The notes under the pieces were generated by a model, which saw nothing but the letters and a program-made list of their open reading frames with translations, was not told the origin of the DNA and ran no database searches. From Altererythrobacter aquiaggeris (GTDB lineage Bacteria; Pseudomonadota; Alphaproteobacteria; Sphingomonadales; Sphingomonadaceae), in the NCBI RefSeq assembly GCF_037154015.1, contig NZ_JBANRL010000001.1, forward strand, positions 992,001-1,056,000: a stretch of DNA of 64,000 nucleotides. The letters are read 5' to 3'. A program made the translations under genes and the position numbers. Positions 55,115-64,000 of the stretch are shown here, piece after piece (the stretch's first letter is position 1; each line of letters begins with the position of its first letter).

Positions 55115-55651
55115 ATGAAACTTAATGAAATCCGTGACAATCCAGGTGCCCGCAAGACGCGGACCCGCGTCGGCCGTGGTATCGGATCGGGCAAGGGCAA
55201 GACCGCAGGCCGCGGCCAGAAGGGCCAGAAGAGCCGTTCAGGCGTTGCCGTAAAAGGTTTCGAAGGCGGCCAGATGCCGCTCCACATGCGGATCCCGAAG
55301 CGCGGCTTCAACAATCCGTTCGGCAAGGATTATGCCGAAGTAAACCTGGGCATGATCCAGAAATTCATCGACGAAAAGAAGCTCGACGGAACGAAAATCG
55401 TCGATCACGAAGCACTCAAGGCTGCCGGCCTTGCGCGCGGCGGCAAAGACGGTGTCCGTTTGCTCGGAAAGGGCGAATTGAAGGACAAGGTTAAATTCTC
55501 TGTCGCCGGTGCGTCCAAGGGCGCCAAGGCTGCGGTCGAAAAGGCGGGTGGTTCGGTAGAAGTTCTCAAGCCGACCAATCTGGAAGCCAAAGCAGCCAAA
55601 GAAGAAGCGAAAAAGACCCGGTTGCTCAAAAAGGCCGATCGCAAAAAGTAA
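55115..55651 (+). CDS. rplO: Ribosomal protein uL15
   Basis: 178 residues, about 30 more than usual owing to a Lys/Ala-rich tail ([20 protein letters not shown]). Core [49 protein letters not shown]. Start ATG 55115 chosen from the conserved N terminus. Confidence 0.97.
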   Translation: MKLNEIRDNPGARKTRTRVGRGIGSGKGKTAGRGQKGQKSRSGVAVKGFEGGQMPLHMRIPKRGFNNPFGKDYAEVNLGMIQKFIDEKKLDGTKIVDHEALKAAGLARGGKDGVRLLGKGELKDKVKFSVAGASKGAKAAVEKAGGSVEVLKPTNLEAKAAKEEAKKTRLLKKADRKK

Positions 55652-55657
55652 GCCATG

Positions 55658-55738
55658 ATGTCCCGGGCGTTTCGGGGCTGCTGATCAGGCTGTTTGCCTG
55701 ATGAAAGCGGCCCCGTCCCGTCCCGGACACCTGTTTTT
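55658..55738 (+). promoter_or_regulatory. Nested stem-loop with T-run between rplO and secY
   Basis: Inner perfect stem ATCAGGC/GCCTGAT, middle stem CGGGGC/GCCCCG and an outer TGTCC-CGGG / CCCGG-ACA pairing form one long structure, followed by GTTTTTAT. It could terminate or be a processing or protein-binding site. secY starts 105 bp later. Confidence 0.55.
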
Positions 55739-55842
55739 ATGGGCGCGGGGTTCGACATTCGGTATAACGCACCTTATGTGACCAGCGAACGCCGGCAATT
55801 GCCGGTTCCCATTCGTCTCCAAGGTTAAGGCTCAGACACAAA

Positions 55843-57207
55843 ATGGCATCACGCGCCGACAATATCGCGAGCAACATGAGCCTCGCCAATTTCTCGAAGG
55901 CAACCGAACTGCGCAAGCGGATCATGTTCACCATCGGTGCGCTGATTGTTTTCCGCTTTCTGAGCTTCATTCCGCTGCCGGGGGTCAATCCCAAAGCACT
56001 CGCCAGCCTGGCCGATCTTGGCCGCGGCGGTATTCTGGATCTCTTCAACACATTTTCGGGCGGCAGCCTTGAGCGGATGAGCCTCATCGCGCTCGGCGTT
56101 ATGCCCTATATTACTGCTTCGATTGTGGTGCAGATGGCTTCGGCGCTTCACCCCACGCTGGCGGCAATCAAGAAAGAAGGCGCATCGGGGCGCCAGAAGC
56201 TTAATCAGTACACCCGGTACGGGACGGTATTTCTTTGCGCGATTCAGGGTTGGTTCCTGGCATCGGGGCTGGAAAGTTTCGCGGCGCAAAGCGGGCTGCA
56301 AGCTGTTGTTGATCCGGGATATGCTTTCCGCATTGGCGCGGTAATCAGTCTTGTCGGCGGCACGATGTTCCTGTTGTGGCTGGGCGAACAGATTACATCG
56401 CGCGGCATCGGTAACGGCGTATCGCTGATCATCATGGCGGGGATTGTCGCGCAGTTCCCGACCTTTACAGCCAACCTGTTCGAAGGTGGCCGTACAGGCT
56501 CGATCTCCCCCGGTATCATCATCGGTCTTGTGTTGATGGTCATCGTGCTGATCGTGTTGATCTGCTTTATGGAACGCGCGCAGCGACGGCTGCTTATCCA
56601 ATATCCCAAGCGGGCTACGCAGCGCGGACAAATGCAGGCTGACCGCTCGCATCTGCCGCTCAAGCTGAACACAGCCGGTGTTATTCCGCCGATTTTTGCC
56701 AGCTCACTGTTGCTGCTGCCGCTTACGATTACCCAGTTTGCCGGAAATTCGGTGAGCACCGAAAGTACCGCCGGCAGCATCATTGTGACGCTCAACCAAT
56801 ATCTGGCGCACGGGCAGCCGCTTTATATGTTGCTTTATGCAATCGGGATCATCTTCTTCTGCTTTTTCTACACCGCGGTTGTCTTCAACCCCGAGGAAAC
56901 AGCTGACAATCTCAAGAAGAATGGCGGCTTTATCCCGGGTATCCGTCCGGGGAAGAATACGGCAGCCTATTTGGATTATGTGTTGACCCGTATCACCGTG
57001 GTCGGCGCAATTTACCTGACGCTGGTCTGCGTTCTGCCCGAGTACATGATTGCCCAGACAGGCGTACCGTTGTTTCTCGGCGGTACGAGCCTGCTGATTG
57101 TGGTCAATGTGACTGTGGATACCATCAGTCAGGTGCAGTCACATTTGCTGGCGCATCAGTATGGTGACCTTATCAAGAAGGCTAAACTCAAAGGCCGTAT
57201 GCGCTAG
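55843..57207 (+). CDS. secY: Preprotein translocase subunit SecY
   Basis: 454 residues and ten membrane spans; the channel of the SecYEG translocon. LIVFRFLSFIPLPGVNPKAL, GIGNGVSLIIMAGIV, PLKLNTAGVIPPIFASSLLL, IRPGKNTAAYLDYVLTRITVVGA. Confidence 0.98.
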   Translation: MASRADNIASNMSLANFSKATELRKRIMFTIGALIVFRFLSFIPLPGVNPKALASLADLGRGGILDLFNTFSGGSLERMSLIALGVMPYITASIVVQMASALHPTLAAIKKEGASGRQKLNQYTRYGTVFLCAIQGWFLASGLESFAAQSGLQAVVDPGYAFRIGAVISLVGGTMFLLWLGEQITSRGIGNGVSLIIMAGIVAQFPTFTANLFEGGRTGSISPGIIIGLVLMVIVLIVLICFMERAQRRLLIQYPKRATQRGQMQADRSHLPLKLNTAGVIPPIFASSLLLLPLTITQFAGNSVSTESTAGSIIVTLNQYLAHGQPLYMLLYAIGIIFFCFFYTAVVFNPEETADNLKKNGGFIPGIRPGKNTAAYLDYVLTRITVVGAIYLTLVCVLPEYMIAQTGVPLFLGGTSLLIVVNVTVDTISQVQSHLLAHQYGDLIKKAKLKGRMR

Positions 57208-57234
57208 GCGCGGTTCATCGGGGGTTCTGGGTAC

Positions 57235-57879
57235 GTGAATATCATTCTGCTTGGTCCGCCCGGCGCGGGTAAAGGCACACAGTCGCAACGCCTGGTCGAA
57301 CATTACGGCATGCGGCAGCTTTCCACAGGTGATATGCTTCGGGCATCAGTGAAGGCCGGGACGCCTATCGGGCTCAAAGCCAAGGCTATTATGGAGCGCG
57401 GCGAGTTTGTCTCCGACGAAATAGTCTCTGCATTGATCGACGCGGAACTGGGCGCCATGGGCGACGGTGTCGGCGCCATTTTTGATGGCTATCCGCGCAC
57501 CGGAGCGCAAGCGGAAGCACTCGATGAAATTTTGGCCAGACACGGCCGCAAGCTCGATCATGTAATTGAACTCGATGTCGATGAAGATGCGCTGGTGGCG
57601 CGGATCACGGGTCGCTTCACCTGCGCGAATTGCGGCAAGGGCTATCACGACACCTTCGAAATCCCGCGCCAGCAGGGCGTCTGCGACAAATGCGGATCGC
57701 GCGAATTCAAACGCCGGCCCGATGATAACGAAGCGACCGTTCGCAAGCGGATGGGTGAATATCGCGACAAGACCGCGCCGATTCTCGAGCCTTACGATGC
57801 CCGCGGCATTGTGACCCGCGTCGATGGCATGGCCCCGATCGACGATGTTACCGCAGCTATCGACGCAATATTGCGCTAA
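57235..57879 (+). CDS. adk: Adenylate kinase (four-Cys LID)
   Basis: 214 residues. P-loop GPPGAGKGTQ, STGDMLR, FDGYPRTGAQAEAL. The LID holds Cys130-x2-Cys133 and Cys150-x2-Cys153, a structural zinc site. GTG start at 57235. Its usual place after secY. Confidence 0.97.
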   Translation: MNIILLGPPGAGKGTQSQRLVEHYGMRQLSTGDMLRASVKAGTPIGLKAKAIMERGEFVSDEIVSALIDAELGAMGDGVGAIFDGYPRTGAQAEALDEILARHGRKLDHVIELDVDEDALVARITGRFTCANCGKGYHDTFEIPRQQGVCDKCGSREFKRRPDDNEATVRKRMGEYRDKTAPILEPYDARGIVTRVDGMAPIDDVTAAIDAILR

Positions 57880-57945
57880 CGTCTTTACCCTCGCATTGAA
57901 GCAGTCACGGCGCTATGCTGCTGTAACCTTGAGGGAGGGACCACT

Positions 57946-58629
57946 TTGAAACGTCTGTTTGTTTCCGCAGCGCTTTGCATTGCTGCTCTATCCGTTCATC
58001 CGGCCGCTGCTGAAGTCGTCGAAAGTAATGAACGCGGCTTTGTTACGCGGGATACGGCGACGACCACAGCCACTCCGTTCGAGACGTGGCTGCAGCTGAT
58101 TGCGCCCAACAAATGGTGGAGCGACAGCCACTCATGGTCGGCAGATGCGGGCAATATGTATCTGAGCGCGCAGGGCGGTGGCTGTTTTTGCGAACTGCTT
58201 CCGCCGCCAAAGGACGCGCCAGAGGGCGTTCGGCGCGGCAGCGTCGAGCATATGCGTGTCCTGCAGGCTGACCCGCCCAGAGTTCTGCGGATGGCGGGCG
58301 GTTTGGGCCCATTGCAAAACGAACCGATGGCAGGAGTTCTGACAATCACACTGAAGCCTGTCGGCACAGGTACGCGGGTGCTGTTCGAATATGTCGTAAG
58401 CGGGTTTTCGCGTTATGAAACAGACGTTATCTCCAAAGCTGTCGACGGTGTGATGAGCGAACAATTGCAGCGGCTTGTCGCATCCCTGGGCGTCGCCAAT
58501 GACGCCGGTTCGTCTGATGACGCAGACAAACCAGCCCCCGGTGACGGACAACCAAGCGGCAAAGCTTCGACAAAAGAGAAATCTTCGCCGCTTGACTCTG
58601 AAGATTTTCTCGTAAAATCGAGCGAATGA
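57946..58629 (+). CDS. Exported SRPBCC-fold protein, unknown function
   Basis: 227 residues. Signal peptide MKRLFVSAALCIAALSVHPA (cleaved after AAA), then a START/Bet v1-like domain: PFETWLQLIAPNKWWSDSHSWSADAGNMYL, LRMAGGLGPLQNEPMAG and VLFEYVVSGFSRYETD. The last 45 residues are a Ser/Asp/Lys-rich tail. Start TTG 57946 with GAGGGAGGGA 5 nt upstream. An unusual guest between adk and rpsM. The 304-bp spacer after it holds no gene I can support. Confidence 0.8.
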   Translation: MKRLFVSAALCIAALSVHPAAAEVVESNERGFVTRDTATTTATPFETWLQLIAPNKWWSDSHSWSADAGNMYLSAQGGGCFCELLPPPKDAPEGVRRGSVEHMRVLQADPPRVLRMAGGLGPLQNEPMAGVLTITLKPVGTGTRVLFEYVVSGFSRYETDVISKAVDGVMSEQLQRLVASLGVANDAGSSDDADKPAPGDGQPSGKASTKEKSSPLDSEDFLVKSSE

Positions 58630-58751
58630 AAGCCATCATCAGATAATATCGACGGCGTTTTAACCACCAGGTTTGTAACCTGTAAAAAAGCCCGGCAAAC
58701 ACGGTGCGCAGTCTTTGCCTGGTGGATCGTGCGGCGCCTTGCGCTTGCCGG

Positions 58752-58780
58752 TTGACGCGGGCAGCGAATCGTCATATGCG
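58752..58780 (+). promoter_or_regulatory. Candidate promoter of the rpsM-rpsK-rpoA-rplQ operon
   Basis: TTGACG (58752-58757), 17 bp, TATGCG (58775-58780), about 150 bp before rpsM, in the 304-bp gap after the SRPBCC gene. Confidence 0.5.
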
Positions 58781-58933
58781 CACGCTTCATTCGACAGTTT
58801 CGGGTAAGTCCGGCAGGCGGCAGCCATATTGCACGCCATCCGGGCTTTTTGCCGTTCTGGCCCCGCAAACAGCCGGTCGAATGGTAAAGCTATGAGATAG
58901 AGGCATTTTGCCTTTGTGGAGCAGGAGATTTAA

Positions 58934-59302
58934 GTGGCTCGTATTGCCGGGGTAAATATCCCCACCAACAAGCGCGTGATCATTGCGCTTACCTATATTC
59001 ACGGAATTGGTCCCACGACAGCGAAGAAAATTGCCGACAAACTCGGCATTGACCATTCTCGCCGCGTTCAGGATCTGACCGATGCCGAAGTGCTTCAAAT
59101 CCGCGAAACCATTGATGCCGACCATCAGGTGGAAGGCGATCTTCGCCGTGACACCGCGATGAATATCAAGCGTTTGATGGATCTGGCCTGCTATCGCGGT
59201 CTGCGTCACCGTAAGGGTCTGCCCGTTCGCGGTCAGCGCACGCACACCAACGCTCGCACCCGCAAGGGTAAGGCCAAGCCGATCGCGGGCAAGAAGAAAT
59301 AA
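58934..59302 (+). CDS. rpsM: Ribosomal protein uS13
   Basis: 122 residues from a GTG start. [45 protein letters not shown] lies upstream. rpmJ and infA, which precede rpsM in E. coli, are absent here. Confidence 0.97.
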   Translation: MARIAGVNIPTNKRVIIALTYIHGIGPTTAKKIADKLGIDHSRRVQDLTDAEVLQIRETIDADHQVEGDLRRDTAMNIKRLMDLACYRGLRHRKGLPVRGQRTHTNARTRKGKAKPIAGKKK

Positions 59303-59353
59303 GCAGCGCCTTTCGGGCAGCAGCATATTTCTCAATCAGGTTAGGAACATACA

Positions 59354-59743
59354 ATGGCACGCGAACCAGGGCGCATTAAAAAGCGCGAACGCAAGAATAT
59401 CAGCAGCGGCGTAGCACACGTCAATGCCAGCTTTAACAACACCATGATCACTATCACCGATGCCCAGGGCAATGCCATCAGCTGGTCCAGCGCCGGTACG
59501 ATGGGTTTCAAGGGCAGCCGTAAGTCCACACCGTACGCTGCGCAGGTCGCAGCCGACGATGCGGGCAAGAAGGCAGCCGAGCACGGCGTTCGTACGCTTG
59601 AAGTCGAAGTGAAGGGCCCGGGTTCGGGACGCGAAAGCGCTTTGCGGGCTCTGGCGGCGGTGGGTTTTACCATCACGTCGATCCGCGATGTTACGCCAAT
59701 ACCGCACAATGGTGTGCGTCCGTCCAAGCGTCGCCGCGTCTAA
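59354..59743 (+). CDS. rpsK: Ribosomal protein uS11
   Basis: 129 residues. [49 protein letters not shown]. Confidence 0.98.
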   Translation: MAREPGRIKKRERKNISSGVAHVNASFNNTMITITDAQGNAISWSSAGTMGFKGSRKSTPYAAQVAADDAGKKAAEHGVRTLEVEVKGPGSGRESALRALAAVGFTITSIRDVTPIPHNGVRPSKRRRV

Positions 59744-59838
59744 ACGCACCTGCTCGGCGGCCATATGGTTGCCGAATTTTACAGGTCTGCAATCGCGCGA
59801 ACGCAGGCCAGACAGCATCGAACTCCTAGGGGAACCCT

Positions 59839-60894
59839 ATGTCCGTCAATATGAAAAACTGGCAGGAACTGAAGAAGCCCAACCAGCTTGAAATCAAGGA
59901 AGGCAGCGACAAGAAGCGCAAGGCCACCTTTATCGCTGAACCATTGGAGCGGGGCTTTGGCCTGACGCTCGGCAACGCTTTGCGCCGCACCCTGCTTTCC
60001 AGTCTGCAGGGCGCAGCAATCACGTCGATCAAGATCGAAAATGTCCTTCACGAATTCTCGTCGCTTGCCGGCGTGCGCGAAGATGTGACCGATATCGTTC
60101 TGCAGGTGAAGCAGATCGCGCTCAAAATGGAAGGCGAGGGGCCAAAGCGTCTCCAGCTTTCGGCGACCGGCCCCGGCGAAGTCAAAGCCGGTGACATTGC
60201 CGTTTCGGGCGACATCGAAGTCCTCAACAAAGACCTCGTGATTTGTCACCTCGACGAAGAAGCAACGCTGAATATGGAACTGACTGCGGACACGGGCAAA
60301 GGTTACTCTCCTGCCGTCCAGAACCGTCCGGCGGATGCGCCGATCGGACTTATTCCGATCGACAGCCTTTATTCTCCGGTTCGCCAGGTCAGCTATAAAG
60401 TCGATAAGGCCCGTGTTGGTCAGGAACTGGACTTTGACAAATTGAGCCTGACGATCGAAACCGATGGCACCGTGACGCCCGAAGATGCGGTGGCTTATGC
60501 CGCCCGCATTCTGCAGGATCAGTTGACGCTGTTCGTCCACTTCGAAGAAGGCATTCCGCAGCCTTCCAGCCAGATGATCGGCATGGCCGCTCAGCCGCAG
60601 GAAGACGATGCCAACCAGCTCAACCGTTATCTTCTCAAGAAGGTTGACGAGCTTGAGCTTTCGGTCCGTTCCGCCAATTGCCTCAAGAACGACAACATCA
60701 TCTACATCGGCGATCTGGTCCAGAAGACCGAAGCCGAGATGCTGCGCACGCCAAACTTCGGCCGCAAGTCGCTCAACGAGATCAAGGAAGTGCTTTCCAG
60801 CATGGGTCTGCGCCTCGGCATGGATATCCCCGGTTGGCCGCCCGAAAATATCGAGGAAATGGCCAAGAAGCTTGAACAAGAGCTGCTGGGTTAA
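59839..60894 (+). CDS. rpoA: RNA polymerase alpha subunit
   Basis: 351 residues. Alpha-NTD ([40 protein letters not shown]) and alpha-CTD ([37 protein letters not shown]). Complete length. Confidence 0.99.
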   Translation: MSVNMKNWQELKKPNQLEIKEGSDKKRKATFIAEPLERGFGLTLGNALRRTLLSSLQGAAITSIKIENVLHEFSSLAGVREDVTDIVLQVKQIALKMEGEGPKRLQLSATGPGEVKAGDIAVSGDIEVLNKDLVICHLDEEATLNMELTADTGKGYSPAVQNRPADAPIGLIPIDSLYSPVRQVSYKVDKARVGQELDFDKLSLTIETDGTVTPEDAVAYAARILQDQLTLFVHFEEGIPQPSSQMIGMAAQPQEDDANQLNRYLLKKVDELELSVRSANCLKNDNIIYIGDLVQKTEAEMLRTPNFGRKSLNEIKEVLSSMGLRLGMDIPGWPPENIEEMAKKLEQELLG

Positions 60895-60982
60895 TGTAAA
60901 CAGGGTTCAGGCGGCGCACCCTGAGCGCCGCCAGCTACGGGTTACCTGATACGGGCCCATAACGAACACGAAGGAAATATTT

Positions 60983-61408
60983 ATGCGTCATGGTATTCGT
61001 CAGCGTAAGCTGAGCCGCAAATCGGGCCACCGTACTGCGCTTTTCCGCAACATGGCTGCCGCACTGATCAAACACGAACAGATCAGGACGACAGTCCCCA
61101 AGGCCAAGGAATTGCGCCCATACGTCGAAAAGCTGATCACGCTGGCAAAGCGCGGCGGTCTTTCCAATCGCCGTCTGGCCGGTTCGCGTCTGATGGACGA
61201 AACCCAGCTGAAGAAACTGTTCGATACTCTTGCCGATCGCTATTCCGACCGCGAAGGCGGTTACACGCGGATTATCAAGGCCGGCCTGCGCGGTAGTGAC
61301 CGTGCTCCGCTGGCGATTATCGAACTGGTTGATCGTGATGTCGATGCCAAGGGCAAAGACAGCGGACCGGCCATGAACGCCGATGAGGAAGACTTCGCAG
61401 AAGCCTAA
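60983..61408 (+). CDS. rplQ: Ribosomal protein bL17
   Basis: 141 residues. [40 protein letters not shown], plus a short acidic tail. A GGCGGCGC/GCGCCGCC hairpin (60910-60932) lies between rpoA and this gene. Confidence 0.98.
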   Translation: MRHGIRQRKLSRKSGHRTALFRNMAAALIKHEQIRTTVPKAKELRPYVEKLITLAKRGGLSNRRLAGSRLMDETQLKKLFDTLADRYSDREGGYTRIIKAGLRGSDRAPLAIIELVDRDVDAKGKDSGPAMNADEEDFAEA

Positions 61409-61434
61409 GCCGCTCATTCATAACAGATATTGCA

Positions 61435-61479
61435 AAGGCGGTTGCGACGGTTAAAGTCGCAGCCGCCTTTTCTTTTTGC
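61435..61479 (+). terminator. Rho-independent terminator of the alpha operon
   Basis: AAGGCGG-TTGCGAC pairs with GTCGCAG-CCGCCTT around GGTTAAA, followed by TTCTTTTT. Confidence 0.9.
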
Positions 61480-61489
61480 GGAGCATTCC

Positions 61490-63640
61490 ATGCGCTATCT
61501 CGCTGCCGTTTCTTCCCTCGTTTCCACACTTGCGATTATCGCAGCAACACCGGTGAACGCCCAAACTGTGACTTATCCCGACACCCGCGCAGAGCCGCTG
61601 ACCGAAACTATTTTTGGTGAAGTGATCGCAGATCCGTATCGGTGGCTTGAAAACGATGTCCGCAATGATGTGGAGGTGGCTGCATGGGTTGATGCCCAGA
61701 ACACAGTGACCGATGGCTACCTCGCGACATTGGACACAAATGCATGGTTCAAACAGAAAATCGGCAGCCTGCTGGATTACGAACGGTTCGGTACGCCGAC
61801 CAAGGCTGGAAGCCGGTATTTTTACAGCCGCAATTCTGGTCTGCAGAACCAGTCGCAACTGTTTGTCCAGGATTCGCTCGAAGGCGAACGGCGGCTGTTA
61901 ATCGATCCCAACGCATGGGCCACAGATGGCGCAACCGCCCTGGCAGACTGGAAACCGTCGCCAGACGGCAGCAAGCTGGCTTACAGCGTGCAGGACGGCG
62001 GAACCGACTGGCGCATCATTCGCGTAATGGATGTCGCCACCGGCGAAACGATGGACGAAGAGATACGCTGGGCCAAATTTACGGGCATTTCGTGGATGGG
62101 CGAAGAAGGGTTCTTTTACTCCCGCTTCCCCGAACCCGAGGAAGGCCAGGACTTTCAGGCGCTCAATTACAATCAGGCGGTCTATTTCCACCGGCTTGGC
62201 ACTGATCAGTCCGATGATCAGCTGGTTTATTCGACCCCTGACGAGCCAAAGCTCGCGCACGGCATCAACGTGTCGCATGACGGGCGCTGGGGGTTCATCA
62301 CATCGTCGGTTGGCACCGATGCCAAATATGAAACGCACATAATCGATCTGGCAAAGCAGGGGGCACTTGGCTGGTCCCCGCGTCCGCTTGTGACGGGCTT
62401 CTTGAACGAGTGGAACCCGATCGAATCGATTGGCGACATAGTGTATTTCCAGACCAATCAAGGTGCACCGAAATACAGGATCGTCTCGATCGACATGTCG
62501 GCAGCGCAGCCCCAATGGACGGTAGTGGTACCTGAAGGCGATCAGCCGATCAGCGGCGCATCGATCGTGGGCGACAAGCTGGTGGTCACTTATCTCAAGG
62601 ATGCGACAACCCGCGCCGCGGTGTATGATCTTGACGGCACCATGCGGCCTGATGTCGCGCTGGGCGAACTTGGCACCGCCAGCGGGTTCGGCGGCGAGCC
62701 GGGCGATGCTGAGACATTCTACAGCTTTACCAGTTTTAACCGTCCTGCATCGATATACCGGCTGGATATGAACACGGGTGAACGCACTTCTTTTGCCGAG
62801 CCGCAACTCACCTTCAATCCCGACGAGTATGTTACCGAACAGAAATTCTACAAATCCAGGGACGGCACAAGCGTGCCGATGTTCATTGTGCGCCGCAAGG
62901 ATGTTGCGGCCAGCGGCCAGCCTTCGCCCACAATCCTTTATGGATATGGCGGGTTCGACATTTCGCTGACGCCGGCCTTTTCAGCCACCCGCATGGCATG
63001 GATGGAAGCCGGCGGAACATATGCCATTGCCAATATTCGCGGCGGCGGTGAATACGGCAAGGAATGGCATGATGGCGGACGTCTGGCGAACAAGCAGAAT
63101 GTGTTCGATGATTTCATCGCAGCGGGCGAATATCTCAAAGCCGAAGGCTATACGCCCGCCAATGGCCTTGCGATCCAGGGCGGGTCAAACGGCGGCTTGC
63201 TGGTCGGCGCGGTCAGTAACCAGCGCCCCGATCTGATCGATGCCGGCCATGCGGCTGTCGGCGTGATGGATATGCTCCGTTTCGATCGGTGGACCGCCGG
63301 GCGGTACTGGGTCGATGATTACGGATACCCCGACAAAGAAGCCGATTTCAAGGTTCTGCGGGCGTATTCACCCTACCACAATGTCCGCAGCGGAGTGGAT
63401 TATCCCGCACTGCTGGTAACGACTGCAGATACGGATGACCGTGTGGTGCCCGGTCACAGCTTCAAATATACCGCCGCGCTGCAAGCGGCCGATCTGGGCG
63501 AGAAACCGCATCTCATCCGTGTTGAAACGCGCGCCGGGCACGGCGCCGGTAAGCCGACCGACAAGACAATCGAAGAAGGTGCCGATGTGCTCAGTTTCCT
63601 TGCCGAATGGACAGGTTTGAAAGTCCCGCCATCCGAATAA
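61490..63640 (+). CDS. Exported prolyl oligopeptidase (S9 family)
   Basis: 716 residues. Signal peptide MRYLAAVSSLVSTLAIIAAT (cleaved after NAQ region), a seven-bladed propeller (PYRWLENDVRNDVEVAAWVD, SPDGSKLAYSVQDGGTDWR) and an alpha/beta hydrolase domain. The nucleophile Ser is in IQGGSNGGLLVGAV, Asp in TADTDDRVVPGHS and His in RAGHGAGKPT. Cleaves short proline-containing peptides, probably periplasmic. ATG 61490 is preferred. Confidence 0.95.
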   Translation: MRYLAAVSSLVSTLAIIAATPVNAQTVTYPDTRAEPLTETIFGEVIADPYRWLENDVRNDVEVAAWVDAQNTVTDGYLATLDTNAWFKQKIGSLLDYERFGTPTKAGSRYFYSRNSGLQNQSQLFVQDSLEGERRLLIDPNAWATDGATALADWKPSPDGSKLAYSVQDGGTDWRIIRVMDVATGETMDEEIRWAKFTGISWMGEEGFFYSRFPEPEEGQDFQALNYNQAVYFHRLGTDQSDDQLVYSTPDEPKLAHGINVSHDGRWGFITSSVGTDAKYETHIIDLAKQGALGWSPRPLVTGFLNEWNPIESIGDIVYFQTNQGAPKYRIVSIDMSAAQPQWTVVVPEGDQPISGASIVGDKLVVTYLKDATTRAAVYDLDGTMRPDVALGELGTASGFGGEPGDAETFYSFTSFNRPASIYRLDMNTGERTSFAEPQLTFNPDEYVTEQKFYKSRDGTSVPMFIVRRKDVAASGQPSPTILYGYGGFDISLTPAFSATRMAWMEAGGTYAIANIRGGGEYGKEWHDGGRLANKQNVFDDFIAAGEYLKAEGYTPANGLAIQGGSNGGLLVGAVSNQRPDLIDAGHAAVGVMDMLRFDRWTAGRYWVDDYGYPDKEADFKVLRAYSPYHNVRSGVDYPALLVTTADTDDRVVPGHSFKYTAALQAADLGEKPHLIRVETRAGHGAGKPTDKTIEEGADVLSFLAEWTGLKVPPSE

Positions 63641-63645
63641 ACCAC

Positions 63646-63682
63646 AACGTTCAGGAAAGCCACTACTTTCCTGAACGTTTGC
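63646..63682 (+). terminator. Perfect 14-bp inverted repeat after the S9 peptidase
   Basis: AACGTTCAGGAAAG (63646-63659) pairs with CTTTCCTGAACGTT (63666-63679) around CCACTA. Only a short T-run follows, so it may be a bidirectional terminator or an mRNA-protecting hairpin. Confidence 0.6.
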
Positions 63683-63776
63683 TGTCGGGCCAATTCAGGC
63701 TGCGCGCAGGGCCACTGGTTCATAACGACACTCGTAAGGCGGAACACGTCGTCCCGCCCAATCGAGGACCAGAACC

Positions 63777-64000
63777 ATGACAAATTTAAATAAAGCCCTG
63801 GTCGGCACAATGGCTGCGGGCGCAATGGCATTTTCGGCTGCACCAGCTGTAGCGCGCGATAATGATCGCATCGATGCGGGTGAGGTTATTGCCGGCGCTT
63901 TGATTATTGGCGGGATTGCCGCAGTGCTTGGATCATCGAACCGTGATGACCGGTATTATGACCGGCGCGGATACGGTGATCGGGATTACCGTGATCGGGA
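63777..64000 (+). CDS. Small exported Arg/Tyr/Asp-rich protein (3' end beyond window)
   Basis: At least 74 residues. Signal peptide MTNLNKALVGTMAAGAMAFS (cleaved after AVA), then a hydrophobic segment (VIAGALIIGGIAAVLG) and an R/D/Y-rich repeat region (DDRYYDRRGYGDRDYRDR) that runs off the right edge. The layout resembles short glycine-zipper/YXWGXW-type envelope proteins. Function unknown. Confidence 0.75.
   Translation, partial: MTNLNKALVGTMAAGAMAFSAAPAVARDNDRIDAGEVIAGALIIGGIAAVLGSSNRDDRYYDRRGYGDRDYRDR

Noticed and set aside
1-64000. CRISPR arrays, insertion sequences, integrase or attachment sites
   Set aside because: No regularly spaced repeats with unique spacers, no transposase or integrase frame, and no direct repeat at the tRNA-Gln gene were seen.

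Overview
The window looks like a chromosomal segment from a member of the Sphingomonadales, probably close to Erythrobacteraceae. This is inferred from a MucR regulator with a C/D zinc site, an S5 protein with a long RGG-rich N-terminal extension, short sphingomonad-type small proteins, a full-length TonB receptor and an alphaproteobacterial S10-spc-alpha layout. By eye the GC content is a little under 60 % and even. I see no insertion sequence, prophage or CRISPR array.

Region 1 (1-8.8 kb). On the minus strand, nfuA-like, a malonic-semialdehyde-reductase-type nitroreductase, tsaB and rimI form a tight operon. They are followed by mucR, fur, plsC and the start of miaB, which runs off the left edge. 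A large M16 metallopeptidase gene lies divergently on the plus strand and ends in a 14-bp tandem repeat.

Region 2 (8.8-30.9 kb) holds mixed metabolism. It contains class II DAHP synthase, an ergothioneine pair (egtB-egtD), a membrane aspartic protease, tRNA-Gln, a YghU-type GST, topoisomerase IB, a DUF305/LVIVD secreted protein and ilvE. Next come a 19-codon minigene with an extreme Shine-Dalgarno match, a tlyA rRNA methylase, tspO, ubiK and a decayed proline-iminopeptidase pseudogene. Then follow recO-leuB-GT2/GtrA facing a PMT-type mannosyltransferase, metZ, small membrane and basic proteins, and a SulP transporter.

Region 3 (30.9-40.5 kb) contains a TPR protein, apaG, a coupled DUF2868 membrane protein and DUF3482 GTPase, a LysR regulator, a GNAT acetyltransferase and a TonB-dependent receptor.

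Region 4 (40.5-61.4 kb) is the translation supercluster: str (rpsL, rpsG, fusA, tuf), S10, spc with secY and adk, and alpha (rpsM, rpsK, rpoA, rplQ). A secreted SRPBCC-fold gene sits between adk and rpsM. Several spacers carry strong hairpins, some followed by T-runs, which suggests attenuation or processing. S12 has Arg at position 88, and S5 and L3 carry long low-complexity extensions.

Region 5 (61.4-64 kb) has an S9 prolyl oligopeptidase and the start of a small exported Arg/Tyr/Asp-rich protein.

No obviously new multi-gene defence or biosynthetic system is present. The best leads are the 19-codon minigene near 19.2 kb, the DUF2868-DUF3482 pair, and the structured spacers of the ribosomal cluster.
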